Positions 1 to 11,819 of a stretch of DNA of 64,000 nt are shown here, one piece after another. The notes beneath the pieces are model-generated. The model made no database searches. It was given only the letters and a program-made list of their open reading frames with translations, and was not told the origin of the DNA. Position 1 is the first letter of the stretch. Each line of letters begins with the position of its first letter. Origin of the DNA: Echiichthys vipera (taxonomy: Eukaryota; Chordata; Actinopteri; Perciformes; Trachinidae); assembly GCA_963691815.1 (NCBI GenBank), contig OY829648.1, positions 18,627,693 to 18,691,692 of the forward strand, given 5' to 3'. The position numbers and the translations under genes are program-made.

Positions 1-832
1 AGCCCCATGCAGGACTCCATTCAGGGTCTCCAAGAAGGCTGAATATTCTGAACTGCTGTTCGGTGCATATGCACAAACAACAGTCAGAGTTCCCCCCCCT
101 ACCACCCGCAGGCGTAAGGATGCGACCCTCTCGTTCACCGGGGTGAACTCCAACACCGCGGTGCTCAGCTGGGGGTTTGTGAGTATCCCCACACCCGCCC
201 GGGCGCCTCACACCCTGGGCAACTCCTGAGAAGAATAGGGTCCAACCCCTATCCAGGAGTGCGGTTCCAAAACTGAGACTGTGTGTGGAGGTAAGACCCA
301 CCAGATCTAACTGGTAGCGCTCTACCTCCCGCACAAGCTCCTTCCCCGACAGAGAGGTGACATTCCACGTCCCCAGAGCCAGCTCCTGCTGCCTGTGTCT
401 GGTCCGTCGAGGCCCCTCACCTTCACTGCCACCCATGTAGCAGCGCACCCGACCCAAGTGGTTCCTCCAGCGAGTGGTGGGCCAACAGGATGGAGAGGAG
501 GGAGGTACCACGACACTTTTTCGGGCTGTGCCCGGCCAGGCTCCGTGGCAAAAGCGGCCACCAGGCGCTTGCCGGCGAGCCCAGCTTCTGGGCCTGGCTC
601 CAGACCGGGCCCCTGGCTTCCTCCGGGCAGGGTCTCTCTTCCTCTTCCTTGTTTGTCCATTGAGTCTTTGTGAACCATTCTTAGTCCGGCCCCTCGCCTG
701 AGGCCACTTTGCCATGGGAGACCCTACCAGGAGCACTAGGCTCCAGACAACACAGCCCTCAGGTTCACAGAAACAGACAAACCTCTCCACCACGATAAGG
801 TGATGGTTCCCGGAGAGGCTAATAAGGAGAGG
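1..832 (-). mobile_element. Non-LTR retrotransposon (LINE) 5' region and endonuclease fragment, cut by the window edge
   Basis: Read on the minus strand, 1-400 encodes the start of an apurinic/apyrimidinic-type (EEP) endonuclease of a non-LTR retrotransposon. Seen directly are GTWNVTSLSGKE near 350-380, then YQLDLVGLTSTHS, EFTPVNERVASLRLR and LTVVCAYAPNSSSEYSAF near 45-90. The enzyme nicks target DNA for target-primed reverse transcription. The reading frame is broken around 195-215, where an extra base shifts the R-A-G-V-G-I-L-T segment. The stretch 380-832 reads as the element's 5' leader and upstream ORF and ends in a GC-rich terminus near 780-832. The reverse transcriptase would lie to the left of base 1 and is not seen. 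The style of the domain is that of teleost RTE/Rex-type LINEs from memory; I cannot settle the clade. Confidence 0.75.
322..678 (-). pseudogene. Upstream coding remnant of the LINE, out of frame with its endonuclease
   Basis: A 118-codon open frame (minus strand) starts MVHKDSMDKQGRGRET and is rich in Pro, Gly and Arg. It overlaps the start of the endonuclease but is in a different frame. The frame that carries GTWNVTSLSGKE continues upstream as a readable EGPRRTRHRQQELAL segment near 380-420, so the two frames overlap there. Either the element normally uses two overlapping frames or this copy carries an indel. The product is part of a retrotransposon, not a host protein. No host gene features are seen. 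Confidence 0.4.
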
Positions 833-3590
833 ATAATTTATCATTAAAATAATAACTTGCGCACCAGCAACTTGATAAAAACATCTTCAAAATGACCAGG
901 AATTACAATTCAAGTGCTTTAAATGCAGCATCAAACTGGTCAAAACTTAAGGAACTAAAATTCCAGTATATAATGTATATAGTGTATACACATGGACTGT
1001 GAATTCTTCCACTACAGCCTTAAAAAAGGGACAGTGCATCCACCATCTGTGGAATAAATACACAAGGAGCAACACAGAGTGTCCAGAGATATATGGACAG
1101 GGCTGTGGGGTTAGCTGGGGATTCCCCAAGGGGTCTCTGGCCTGTCGATAGGCTACAGCCTTTAAGTTGGAATCCAGAAAGAGGGACGAGCTATCCATCA
1201 GGCCTCAACTCACACTGCATGAGGAAGAGGGAGAAAAAGAACCCCAGGATGATTAATGTGCCTTCTGTGTGGTCATTCTCCTTCTCCAGCACATACACAC
1301 AAGCAAAGGCTCAGATGTGAATGTACAAGAAATGTACACGTATACGACTTACGCAAGTGCTTGCACACAAGCAAACACACTTGAAAAAACAAAAGGCTAC
1401 ATTCAAGGGGATAGATGGTAGAAACTCAATTCACTATAACTTCGATCACCATAGCCAAGTATAACCACTCATTGCCAGGTGTTGAGCTCATTTGATTGTC
1501 TCAGTTACTGAGCTCACAGGAACATCAACATATGAAGGGCTTAATTGAAGAAAAAAAAAGCTTATTTTAGAATTAGGATTGAGAAGCTGAACCATTATAA
1601 TTACATTCTCCACAGACAAAAGAGCACCATATCTCAAGGTAATGTATAAGAGAGCGACATTTATAAAAATAAAGAAATCTGAAATCCGAAAAATCCAATC
1701 CTGTTATATAATGAGAAAAATACTATGATGCAGGATTTTGGCTACTGTAATACACTTAGTTTTATGTTCAAACCTCTCCTTAAATACCTCCATTTTACAT
1801 TTGAAGGGGGTCCAGGCGCCTGTAAAATGAAAGCTCCTCTGATTCTTCCCTAATGGTCCTTTTCCAGGCTTTCTAGTCTGCACAACTGAATGGATACAAT
1901 GGGGATCTGTTCCATTGTGAAAGAACAGGGTAGTTTGTCCATTAAAAGCTCCATACTCAAGTGGATTCATTTTTGTCTGGCCACAAAGGATACCGGCGAG
2001 CTTATAAGCCGCACATTAATATGACCACAGATCAATGGGGCTGTGAGCAGTCTGAAGGTATTGTTGATGTATTGGCTGGATTTACAGGGCTGCAGAGATG
2101 GATATGCGTGAGGGTTCACTGGAAGACCTCTAATCCTTTGGTAGTGCTAACTAGCATTATTGAGTAGGCAGAATTTAAGGAAAACAAAAAGACATTATTT
2201 AGATTAAATGTTCTAATTTTAGTGAGTAATTCACTAGTGTGATTACAGGAGAGATGGGTGCCAAAATGTTATCATCCAAATGTTTTTAACAACCTCTGAA
2301 ATCATTAGTCATTTGAATGGACAGAGAACAGCGTAAGAAAAAATGATGATCGAGCATTCTCTGTTCTAATGATGTCATGGGAATGTCTCACAAGACAGCT
2401 GGCCCAAGCTATTTAATACATATACAGAGTGGAGCAGATTGTTGTTATTTTGACTTGCGCTTTAATGATGTGTTTCTTTATCGACAAAAAATAACTGAAA
2501 TGAAATCCATTGTATGTACAGCAAATGATGTCTTTTTAATTGTCATGTAGTTGTTTTAATGCTGCCTTGCTGCAAAATGAATTTTCTTCTGGGACGTAAC
2601 TCATGCATTGTTAAATGACTCAAAAGTGTTGTTGAGACTTTACAAGCTATAAAACGCAGCTCAAGTAGATCTGCTACATTATAATTTTAATAACAAACAT
2701 TACCTACAAACGTACAAAGTGGACTATGTATTAAGCAATTACTTAAATTGGTGAAGATAAGTAGAATGCATTATTTGGAATGGCCTGACAATAAAACGCT
2801 ATATTCACAATTAAAATCATCTATAAAAGTGTGAAATAAACAGTACTTTCAAGGTAGAAAAGTTGCACATGTGTGTCCTGTATTGACATGGGTTGTAAGA
2901 CTGGCCAGTGGATGTAATATGCCTCTCTGGGTTGGTTCAGAAATACCGTTGAAACGACCTTGAAACTCCATCAGAATCAATACAAATCAATATGATGAGA
3001 TTTCAAGACTCAGCATATGATTAAAGAACCTGTTTAAACCAGTTTTCTTTTTGTGATTGATTAATGGAAATGAGTAAATTATGTTATTATTCTAAGTATG
3101 TTATTACAAACCCTATGCAACAGACCTTTTGTCTTGCATAAAGGAAAATGAGAGTTTAACACTAAATGCCATATATAATGACTTTCTTTTAGTTTCGTTC
3201 CTTGGCGCAAAGCCCTTTTTTTAAATGTAAATCACTTTCCAGAGATCACCTGTCAATCAAACAGTGCAAGTGCTACTTTGACTTATTTTCCTCTGGATTT
3301 TCTCCTCTTTCCTTCGTTCAGTGACAGTGTATATTTATTTATAAAGAAACTGTTGCAGATTGTCTTTTCATGCAAGCCGAAGGTTGGGACGTGTTTTGAA
3401 CCGGCACTGAGTCTGACATATCAGAATGGGTAATGGTGTGCTACCCGAGCTGGAGTGGTTTTGAGGACTTTTCTGTCTGTTACTCTGTCCCAGTCTGGGC
3501 GGGCCTCCGCTGGCCCCGGGCCCCGGACTATCATTCAGGCTGATGTATAGGTCCACAGGGTACAAATGAAACCTGTCACAACAAGGGTAA
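833..3590. other. No gene recognised; AT-rich unique-looking sequence
   Basis: All frames are short and interrupted. I see no transposon motif, tandem repeat or RNA gene here. A short GC-rich patch at 3,490-3,535 contains the near-palindrome GGCCCCGGGCCCCGG, but nothing around it suggests an exon. Confidence 0.55.
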
Positions 3591-3599
3591 TGATGTCAG

Positions 3600-4085
3600 A
3601 GTTACTATAGCTCACCAAGAGAAGCAGGGGAAGGGAGACGAGGTGATATGGGATGTGAGGGGGTGGGGGTGGGGTGTTGAGGGAGGAGGATAAAACTGAG
3701 TTGGAAGTAAGGGAAGAAGCAGGAGAGATGAGGAGGAAAGAAAGTAGGGAGGGCAAGAGGGAGAAAGGACAAGAGAGCTTGAGAGCAAGGACAGATAGTG
3801 TAGAAAGAGGGGTGGGGAAGAGGTAGGCAGGAACAAATAGGGACAAAATAAACAGAGGAATGCGGGTGGGGGAAACAGACAAAGAGTTTTGCAGCGATGG
3901 ATCAATTGGAAAAAGAAATGGAGAACAGAAGGGTTAAAGATATTGGAGGAAAGTGGAGAAGAAAGAGAGCGAGGGACTGAGGGGGAGAGAGACAGAAGGG
4001 ATAAAATACGGTTTGGATTAGTTAAGATGGAGAAAACAGAGGATTGGGAATAAAACATTTTAAGTGACCTTGGGAACAAAATGTC
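3600..4085 (+). repeat. Purine-rich (GGA/GAGA) low-complexity tract with a G-quadruplex motif
   Basis: The plus strand is almost all G and A over about 480 bases, in GGGAGGA-type runs. The long minus-strand frames here, rich in Ser, Leu and Pro, are its complement and not genes. At 3,659-3,683 four G-runs of 5, 5, 4 and 3 are separated by 1, 1 and 6 bases. This fits the G-quadruplex rule of four runs of at least three G with loops of up to seven. Confidence 0.7.
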
Positions 4086-4737
4086 TGGACAAAATATGTT
4101 AAACTCAAGGTCCATTTACGGTGTTTTTTTGTGGAACTTTTTCTTTTTTTGTGTGTAATTCAGAGTTTTTAGTATCATTTTACATAACAAGAAATACACA
4201 TTGCCCAGAACCACCCAATCCCCTACCACTACCAACTCATCCCACCCCTCCACTGTCCATCCCTGCCACTTCGTGGGACATAAAAGAGAAAGTAAGAGAA
4301 AACAAGCCTACAAGTCATTCACATTTATAAGTCAAGAGAGTGACTTAGTCGTCGTTTAGTGGAAGGTCAGCTATTCCATCTTCCACGTGCGAAGTGGCTA
4401 CATAAATCAAAGCAACTGAAACCTGTGTCCTCTCTCTCTTTTTGTCTCTCTCTCTGATACCTCAGTGTTGACTCAACCTTTCTCTGTCTCTCTTTCATTC
4501 ACTCTCTGTCCTCATCCTCCATTATCATTGACATCATCCTTTCTGTTGCACACTCTCCGCCATTCCACCCCACTTACACATACAGGCTGCCAGCATCCTC
4601 CCTGCCTTCTCCTTTATGGCAAATCTCTCTCCATCTCAAGATGTGGCCACTAATGGATTGAAAGTCTTGGGGAAGAGGCAACAGTCATTTAAAGATTAAT
4701 GTCAGGCCTGGTATTCTGAAGGGCAGTCAGCCCAGCC
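4086..4737. other. No gene recognised; CT-rich stretch inside
   Basis: The part from about 4,425 to 4,620 is rich in C and T on the plus strand (TCTCTCT patches). The remainder shows no recognisable feature. Confidence 0.5.
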
Positions 4738-4764
4738 GTGTGTGTGTGTGTGTGTGTGTGTGTG
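4738..4764 (+). repeat. (GT)n microsatellite
   Basis: An uninterrupted GT/TG run of about 13 units, read directly from the sequence. Confidence 0.95.
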
Positions 4765-5516
4765 GAGGACGTGCACATGTCATCTCTGCAAAGATGCCCT
4801 CTTCATTATCAGTCATTAGGCAAAGGCAAAGACTCTGAGAGAGAGGAAGAAAGAGAGGGTTAGCTGGCTGGCCCATGGAAACACATATCATAGCGTGTCA
4901 CATTATTCTCTATACCCACTACTAGATAGCCATTAAATCCAAGGACTTTCACCAATTAACATACCTCACTTGCGCATACGTATGAATATGTTCATCAAGG
5001 TCTTTGAAATATGCCTCTTTGCTGCAACAAATGTCAGTCTTAACCAGTGATGTAATCTTCTATTGAGTCTTAAAGCTGCACGGGATATGTTTTGTATTAA
5101 TTTATCCAGCTTCAGCTTGGGCTGTCACTGTTCGTCTATTTGTGCCAAACGTCCATGATCCATGCATCTGTCTGTGATGCATGCAGAAACAAATTCACAA
5201 GCACAAGTTCCACTTTTTCACACATTTAGCACACTATAATATAACAGTGAGCACAAATTAAATGCTGGAGAACGAGATAGAGTTGTGTATAAGACAAGGT
5301 AGGATGGTGTGTCAGCATTGCTCCACTGTTTTACAGTATGTGAACAGCAACACATTGAACATGCTAACGAACACTCAACAGTTTCACCCAGATGTGTCAA
5401 TCAACACTCCTCCTCAGGCCCTAGGACAAGATTATTTTTTTTATAGTTTGTCTACTTTATTGACAAGATTGGAACGTGCAGTACAAGCACCATTTATCCA
5501 CCTTCTCTCTCTTCAC

Positions 5517-5518
<2 letters not shown>
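4765..5518. other. No gene recognised
   Basis: AT-rich sequence with only short frames. The plus-strand frame at 5,262-5,585 ends in the neighbouring CA microsatellite (His-Thr repeats) and is not a gene. Confidence 0.5.

Positions 5519-5562
<44 letters not shown>
5519..5562 (+). repeat. (AC)n microsatellite with one TAT interruption
   Basis: An AC run of about 15 units, a TAT interruption near 5,550, then about six further AC units. Confidence 0.95.
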
Positions 5563-5563
<1 letters not shown>

Positions 5564-6627
5564 TCTGAAAGGAGCTAGGCTATAACCCGTTCTGCACTGG
5601 TGCCTGTCTGTCAATGTCACACACACCACGTAGGACAGGAGTTTTAATATTTAACCTGGCATTCAGTAGTCCCAGAGGTCTGAGGTTATCTTCAAATGTT
5701 GCGTTGTATATTTTCTTCTCATGGATAATCTGTTCAAGGATTAACTCTTGACCTGTAGTGACAGGGCACCAAACATTTTGGCTTCCCTCCCTTCTTTTTC
5801 TATTTTCTTGCAATACTTGTAGCATGTATTACAAGAGAAGAGAGGGAAAAAGAGAAGATATTTTTCTCCGATGGTCTCCTTAGGCCCTCCCCCCTCCAGG
5901 GTACGGGACAACTGTACAGGTGTTCCCTCTTGACAGCAGGCTTGTCCTAATGCACAAGTTTTATTTTTTATCATTCAATTTATTTTGTATTTTCAATTTC
6001 ATAACGTTAGAAGCGCTTTTCAGTTTTACAGCCTATCAAGACCTGTTGCCATTTGTTAAAGTGTTTGCTCAGGGTCTGTACAGAGTAATACAGAAATGTG
6101 TTCATTTTTCCTTACTATTATAATGAAAATAGTTTGGGCAACATGCTATCTCAGTCCTCAGCAAGAAGATTTTGTCTTTGACACTAGCACTACTGTCTGT
6201 TCACAATCAATAAAAAGTAATTTATACTTATAGTAGGCATGTATGTAAAAAACTGTTAATTCTCTGCATGGTAGCTTCAGCAAAATCAAAAGTATTTTCC
6301 TTTTAAAAATGCTATTTTCCGGGAAGAAATCTTAGCCAGGAAGTTGCATCGGCAATGAATGGGCACTCCCAACCATTGAGATATAAACTAATCGACCATC
6401 TGTCTCCACCATCGCAACCGCTACGAGAGAAGAAATTCACATACTATGAGTTCAGTTATGGTTATAATGTCTTCATCATTTCATGACATAATGTCTAAAC
6501 AGTAGGACATAAGTATAACTAGTGACGTGAACATGGAAATGTTACCTCAAGTGAAGAAATATGAGAACATGGTAAGAACATTTCTCGTTTTCAACAAAAC
6601 TCAAAATTGCTGTTTAGGTTCACAGGA
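5563..6627. other. No gene recognised; one short protein-like minus-strand frame
   Basis: The minus-strand frame at 5,580-5,825 (81 codons) contains the varied, non-repetitive stretch QELILEQIIHEKKIYNATF. I do not recognise it. It may be a decayed repeat or chance. The rest is AT-rich and featureless. Confidence 0.35.
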
Positions 6628-6760
6628 TTGGAGCCTGTCCCAGCACAAAAAGGGGCCAGAGGCAGGTTTCATCCCGGACAATTTACCAGGTTCACAGGGC
6701 TAAGTAGTTTACAATTCAGATTTACCTGTCTAACTAATCTGCATGTCTTTGCGACAGCAT
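6628..6760 (+). repeat. Degraded copy of a widespread teleost interspersed repeat
   Basis: The segment starts with GGAGCCTGTCCCAGC, continues with a GAGGCAGGTTTCATCC-like stretch, an internal CACAGGGCTAA, and ends with CTGCATGTCTTTGCGACAG. From memory this order matches a very common fish repeat, with GGAGCCTATCCCAGC, then CACCCTGGACAGG, then CATGCATGTCTTTGGAC. The copy is diverged and shortened. Family name not known to me. Confidence 0.5.
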
Positions 6761-7574
6761 CAGTCATTTCAGCAAGAGCCCTGTTGAATAACTTTATCTT
6801 TCTTTTTTCAGTGACTCTCCAATATAAACAGGGACAATATTTATATGGCACAACTCCTGACAGGGCTAAACATTGCTTGCATCTCCTGCAGTCAATGTTC
6901 GAGAGTATATGTTTGGAAGTCTCATAACTAGCACATCACATTTCATTATTAGAGCAGCCAAAACATCCTTGAGCAAGACACTAGACCCCTGGCTGCCAAT
7001 GCTGTTCAAATCCCTCTGAATAATAACAGCTGAAGCAACAAAGCTCTATTATGCTGCAAGGACATGACAACATCAACAATAAATGTTTTATATCTTTTCA
7101 ACCTGTTATTTTCTATTTCAGGGAGTTCTTGATCAAACAAATGTTAATTTAACACTTCAAGGCTACACATCAGTTGAAAACACTGAGTTGAAAAAAGGAT
7201 AATTAGGAATCTATAAGACATCACATCTGTGGGCTATATTTTTTTTGCTTTATCTTAACTGTTAAAAATGCCAATAAAAACAGGATGTGAAGGTAGTAAA
7301 ATTGATTTTCAAACTGATCTCCTCTTGTTTAGGCAAACAGGATGACAAGGGTGCAATCTCTTAGATTTCAGCCTATTTCTTAAATGTAGCAGTGAAAGGA
7401 GGGATAATGTGTGAATATATTGTCCCACAGTGTCTTAAGATAAATTAATATCTATTGGTCTCTCAAGCAAATGATCACTCCTTATCTTCTGCAGTGGAAA
7501 TGAAGGATGGACTTTTGCAAATATATTTTCTAATATTGCTGCAAACTAATCTGAGGGGTAGCCACTGAAAAATA
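6761..7574. other. No gene recognised; possible SINE scrap near 6,960-7,010
   Basis: The short segment CCTTGAGCAAGACACTAGAC near 6,966-6,987 resembles the CCTTGGGCAAGACACTGAAC segment of the SINE at 38,437-38,738. It is too short to call on its own. The rest is AT-rich with no feature. Confidence 0.35.
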
Positions 7575-7587
7575 CCCCCCCCCCCCC
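7575..7587 (+). repeat. Poly(C) run, 13 bases
   Basis: Thirteen consecutive C, followed by A/C-rich sequence with scattered CA units to about 7,690. Confidence 0.9.
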
Positions 7588-8279
7588 AAACACACATATA
7601 CACAGCAGAAATTATTACAGCAGTAAACACAGCACACAGTCCACACACAAACAGGATTACAGCACATGCACACACACACACAAACAGAAATATGTATCTA
7701 AAGGACAAATAAACAGACAAGCATGAACATTGCCCTTCAAACACACATGCACAGCCCTGTGTCAAACAGCAGCTTTTATGTAACTGTGCAACTGCCCGTT
7801 GAAATATCTGTGCACGTCCTTGCTGCAGAGAAAGACACATTGAACATCTGTGGTGTATGTTCCTGTGAAGCCAGTAAAAGCAGCAGCTAAATATTTAATG
7901 GGCCTGTCTGATGGTCATAATCGCTTTAAGAACAATAGATGAAAACAAAGGGCGCCAGTGAAAAACTGCAACAGAGGTTAAAGCCACATCTCAAAGTGAC
8001 AGAAGAGACTGGTTAGAGGGAGTGGGGAAAGGGGGAGAGAGGGGGGAGACGGAGGGAGTGAAGGATGACAAAAAGGAGAGGCTCTCAAAAAATACATGAC
8101 GAGTGCCTATCAATGTTAAGTGGGACTGTCGCTTGTATAGGGTCCCATGACAGGCTATGCACTTAAGAGCTATTTTTGAAAGGCAACTTACAAAAATAAG
8201 TAAACCTTCACCAAGAATACCACAATAGTGTAATGATGCAACACAGTCGCCAGAAAAAAAAATGTTTCTGCAAGCCACA
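7588..8279. other. No gene recognised; contains a G-rich tract at 8,018-8,055
   Basis: Within 8,000-8,080 the plus strand is purine-rich. G-runs of 3, 4, 5, 6 and 3 between 8,018 and 8,055 satisfy the G-quadruplex rule. The remainder is unique-looking. Confidence 0.5.
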
Positions 8280-8570
8280 TTTATGTTGAATCTCAATCTT
8301 TCTGAACCAATGAAATCCGTTCTTACCCCTACTCATTCCTACTCCACAGTCGCATCTTTAAACGCATGGTTAATGTTGTGAATTCAAACAAATCGATTAA
8401 CGTTACTCAGTTTAAACTTAGAAAGTTTCACTTTCATACAGGATGGGACACAAACTGCGGTCTCCTAGGTGAAAGTCTATTGTGTGTTTGACCCAAACAT
8501 CCACATCAGAAACTCCTCCCTAAGTGGAGTTTGGGGCTCGTTATACTACGACATCTGACTTGCTCTGAAC
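8280..8570 (+). repeat. Unnamed dispersed repeat, copy 1
   Basis: This copy shares ordered blocks with 31,758-31,945 and 39,110-39,275, all on the plus strand. The blocks are GTTGAATCTCAA, then TTTCTGAACCA, then CTCATTCCTACTCC, then TCTCCTAGGTGAAAG, then GTTTGACCCAAACATCCA, then GTTATACTACGACATCTGAC. It is the longest of the three. I do not recognise the family. No coding motif is visible. Confidence 0.6.
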
Positions 8571-10004
8571 ATGTTATATTAACGTTGATGGTTTTACATT
8601 GGAGTCAGTTGAAAGCCTGATACTTTTCATCAACATTTTATACATAATGGAAAGTAAGCCTGCACAATGTGATGTGTTGTAAATCTTTTGGTATATCATT
8701 TTCACACTGACAGGGATTTTACTCATATATTGAAGATTTTTGGCCAATACATAAACTTTTTCTGCTTTACACAATGACAGCAGATGTTGTGCGCTAATAT
8801 AAAGTGTACAGAAAAACCATATTGTTCTCTTATCCACTGTGGTAACTATTCATCAACTTAGCATCCCAGGGTTTCGGAGTGACAGACACAGATGTGAATG
8901 ATATCACTTGTGCAGAAAATTAAGCTCAACTGACATTTGGTTTGCAGCACTCAATATGTCATTTCTATCTGTGTGTGTTTGTGCATGTGTGTCACACCTG
9001 CTTAAAGTCATCTACAGACCTGAGTAACAGAAGTGCATTTGGCACCTATCTGTCTCCTGTCACTTCTGCCTCCTATCGCAGGGGGGAAGTATGTCTGCAG
9101 TCATGGATGAGATCCACCTTCTCGTGATCACACGGAAAAGGATGAAAACACACAATATTGCAGTAGAGAGGTATATTTTAGGTAGCTATCTTAACAGATC
9201 TATGTGGAAATGGATTGGTCATTTTCAGGGCTGAAGAGCCTGAACAGGAAGCCCATACAGAAGTGTCAGTCAAACAATACTCTTCATGCACTGCAGAGCA
9301 GAGGATGAGAGGAGAGAGCTTATCAGAACCAAGTATATCTCTGTGATGTGTCAGATGGATGTGCGGATTGCGCAGTAATGGAAGAAGAGTGGGTCAAACT
9401 TAGGAGCGCCAAAGCTGGGCAGGTCCAGGTTGGTTTAACTGGTTAGGCATTCACAGACAAGCACACAGGAGGCACTGATATTGCTGAGGCAGTGTGATCT
9501 GGTATGATCAATTGTAAGTTATCTATTAACCATTACGTAGTTAATCATTAAAAATGTATGTATATATATATACATAATTGAAAATATGTTGTTGAGCTTC
9601 CATTAATGTTGTAGTAAGTCATTGCTAAATCATTACAAATCATTACACATTATTTGTAAGTGATCCTTTTTTGTTATGTATAATTGTTATCATTATTCGT
9701 ACCTTATTTTATCAGCAGTTGATAAGTTTACCTCATGTGTAGAGAACTGTAAATTCTTTTGAAAATATACAAAATATTGGATCACTATGATCATGTTTTT
9801 TTATATGTTCAGCTAATGATTTCTAAACATCACAAATATAACACTTATGGAAACATTCTGTGCATAGGCCTACAAACATCTTCTTTTTTATGTTGTTCTT
9901 TTCATGAAATTTATCTTTGTTTTGTTTTCCAAACTGAATCTATATTCAGATGAGATCTTCATTTCATAATTTACGAAGAAAACATACAAAACTTTTGAAG
10001 TCAG
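8571..10004. other. No gene recognised
   Basis: AT-rich sequence. A short alternating ATGTATGTATATATATATAC patch lies near 9,555-9,580. No exon, transposon or RNA signal is seen. Confidence 0.55.
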
Positions 10005-10285
10005 AGCCGAGGAGAGAGCAGCGCAAAGCAGACAAGCCAGGAGACGGGGGAGACAACAGGGAGATGTAAATACCTAGACGTGGAGGGAAGAGGAAGTGAG
10101 AAAACACAGGCAATCAGTGGGGAATGGGATGGTTTGTGTTGAAGGAGAGGCAGGGAAAGACCTTGAGGAAAAAGAAAAGAAAGAGGCAAAGAGAAACAGA
10201 AGCACAGAGAAAGAAAGAGAGAGCTCAAGAGGTAAAGACACAGAGAAGAGGAATGACGGACAAGTTTCAATTGACATGAAAGCAG
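10005..10285 (+). repeat. Purine-rich low-complexity tract
   Basis: The plus strand is dominated by GAGA/AAGA runs. The overlapping Ser/Leu/Phe-rich minus-strand frames and the Lys/Glu/Arg-rich plus-strand frame are by-products of this composition. Confidence 0.6.
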
Positions 10286-10799
10286 GGAGCATTTTTTTTC
10301 TTTGTGTCAATTAAAACAGCACTTTACCAAGGTATACCGAAGAAAGAAGAAAAGCAGAGGATGTAGTGGAGTTGAAGTGACAGAGAGGTCAACATTTCAT
10401 TTCACCCTGTCCTTCTGCTGTCTATCTTTCAGCTTTAGCACTTATAGCCTGGCCACTGGTGCTGCACTGAACTGCATTTATTTTCAAACACTGATGACTG
10501 AATACAGTGGCCTAGCCTCCCCCACTACTGTAACTCACTGACTGTAAACGTAGGAAGGGGGAAAAAAAGATGACATGGGAAGAAATCTTGCCTTCCATCA
10601 CTGGGAAGATGAATCAAACTGATGAACGGGTCAGCTTTGAAAAATTGGCGGTCCTATTTGGGGTTTGTCAAAGGTCTGACTGATTTATTTGGCATGAAGT
10701 AACGGAAGGGAGGGTTTTCCGTGTCCATGTTTCCATTCCGAAAGCTAGAGACGATTGGAAGGTGATCCTGTGTGTGCATTTGTGCCTTTGTTACTGTTC
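10286..10799. other. No gene recognised
   Basis: Short frames only; no repeat or RNA feature is seen. Confidence 0.5.
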
Positions 10800-10978
10800 T
10801 GACTCGATGGGACAGAATTGTAAAAATAAAGAAAGGAATGGTTGGATGTGTGGATGGGGAAAGAAAAGGACAGAGCGGGAGGTAACAGAGGTCAGAAGAG
10901 AGATGAAGGTAGGAAAAATAAGAGGGACAGGAGCAAAAAGTGGGAGAAAGCAGGGAGCAGATGGAGAATAAGAAGCAG
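10800..10978 (+). repeat. Purine-rich low-complexity tract
   Basis: A second GA-rich stretch on the plus strand, similar in character to 10,005-10,285. Confidence 0.55.
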
Positions 10979-11741
10979 ATAGGTTCACCTCTCATTAGTT
11001 CGCCTGCCACACACTATGCCACAAAGCACTGCACCTCCCAAGGACATGAATTAAACAGAGAGCTAACTTCCTCAGAGGAAAGCAGCCCTGCCAGCACTTA
11101 GCTAGGCCTCATAAACAACCAGCTCGCATTTGTCACTTCCTCTTCACCAACAAAGCGACAGCAGAAATAAATTACCTTTAAGTAGACCTCGCTCCTCCTG
11201 TCCCTCAACATTCTGTTCTTGTCTTTGCAGCTGGTTTGAGCTAACAGCACAAGTTGATGGACAGTGAACAAAGGTAAAAGTCAGTCGGCTGACTGCGGCC
11301 TTAAGTTAGTTTTCACAACCCAGCGAGAAATTCCTCCTCGGTGTATTTATCCTACAAAGTTGCTTTATTTCGATAGGCCCTCTAAAAAATATGTAACCAT
11401 AAAATGATCAAGACATGTAAGAGCAAAGAAGAAATCTACAAGGAAAAAAACAAATGGAGAGAGAAATAATGAGAATAATAGTGAAAGGTGTTGTACCTTT
11501 TGGCAAGATGTTTTCAAGCTGCAACCATGATCAAAAAGGAATCAGTAGCAAGGAGATGAGTGACATCAGCTGGAGTGAAGCGACATCTTGCAAATACTAA
11601 GATTTCAACAGAACAATGAAAAAGCATTGTGCAGGATTTTTCTGGGTGTTGAACAGACCAACATAACATAATATTTAGTAGCAACAACATGTTCTCACCC
11701 TTCCAGGAACTAGAGCATTCCTTGTAACGACAGCTAAAAAG

Positions 11742-11743
<2 letters not shown>
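10979..11743. other. No gene recognised
   Basis: Unique-looking sequence. No convincing exon or repeat is seen. Confidence 0.5.

Positions 11744-11817
<74 letters not shown>
11744..11817. repeat. (TA)n microsatellite, about 37 units
   Basis: A pure AT/TA run of 74 bases. It is self-complementary and could extrude a cruciform when supercoiled. The Tyr-Ile frame on the minus strand is this repeat translated. Confidence 0.97.

Positions 11818-11819
<2 letters not shown>

Noticed and set aside
3535..4115. Long minus-strand frames rich in Ser, Leu and Pro, including a 167-codon frame
   Set aside because: They complement a purine-rich tract that lacks stop codons for compositional reasons; no motif or codon structure.
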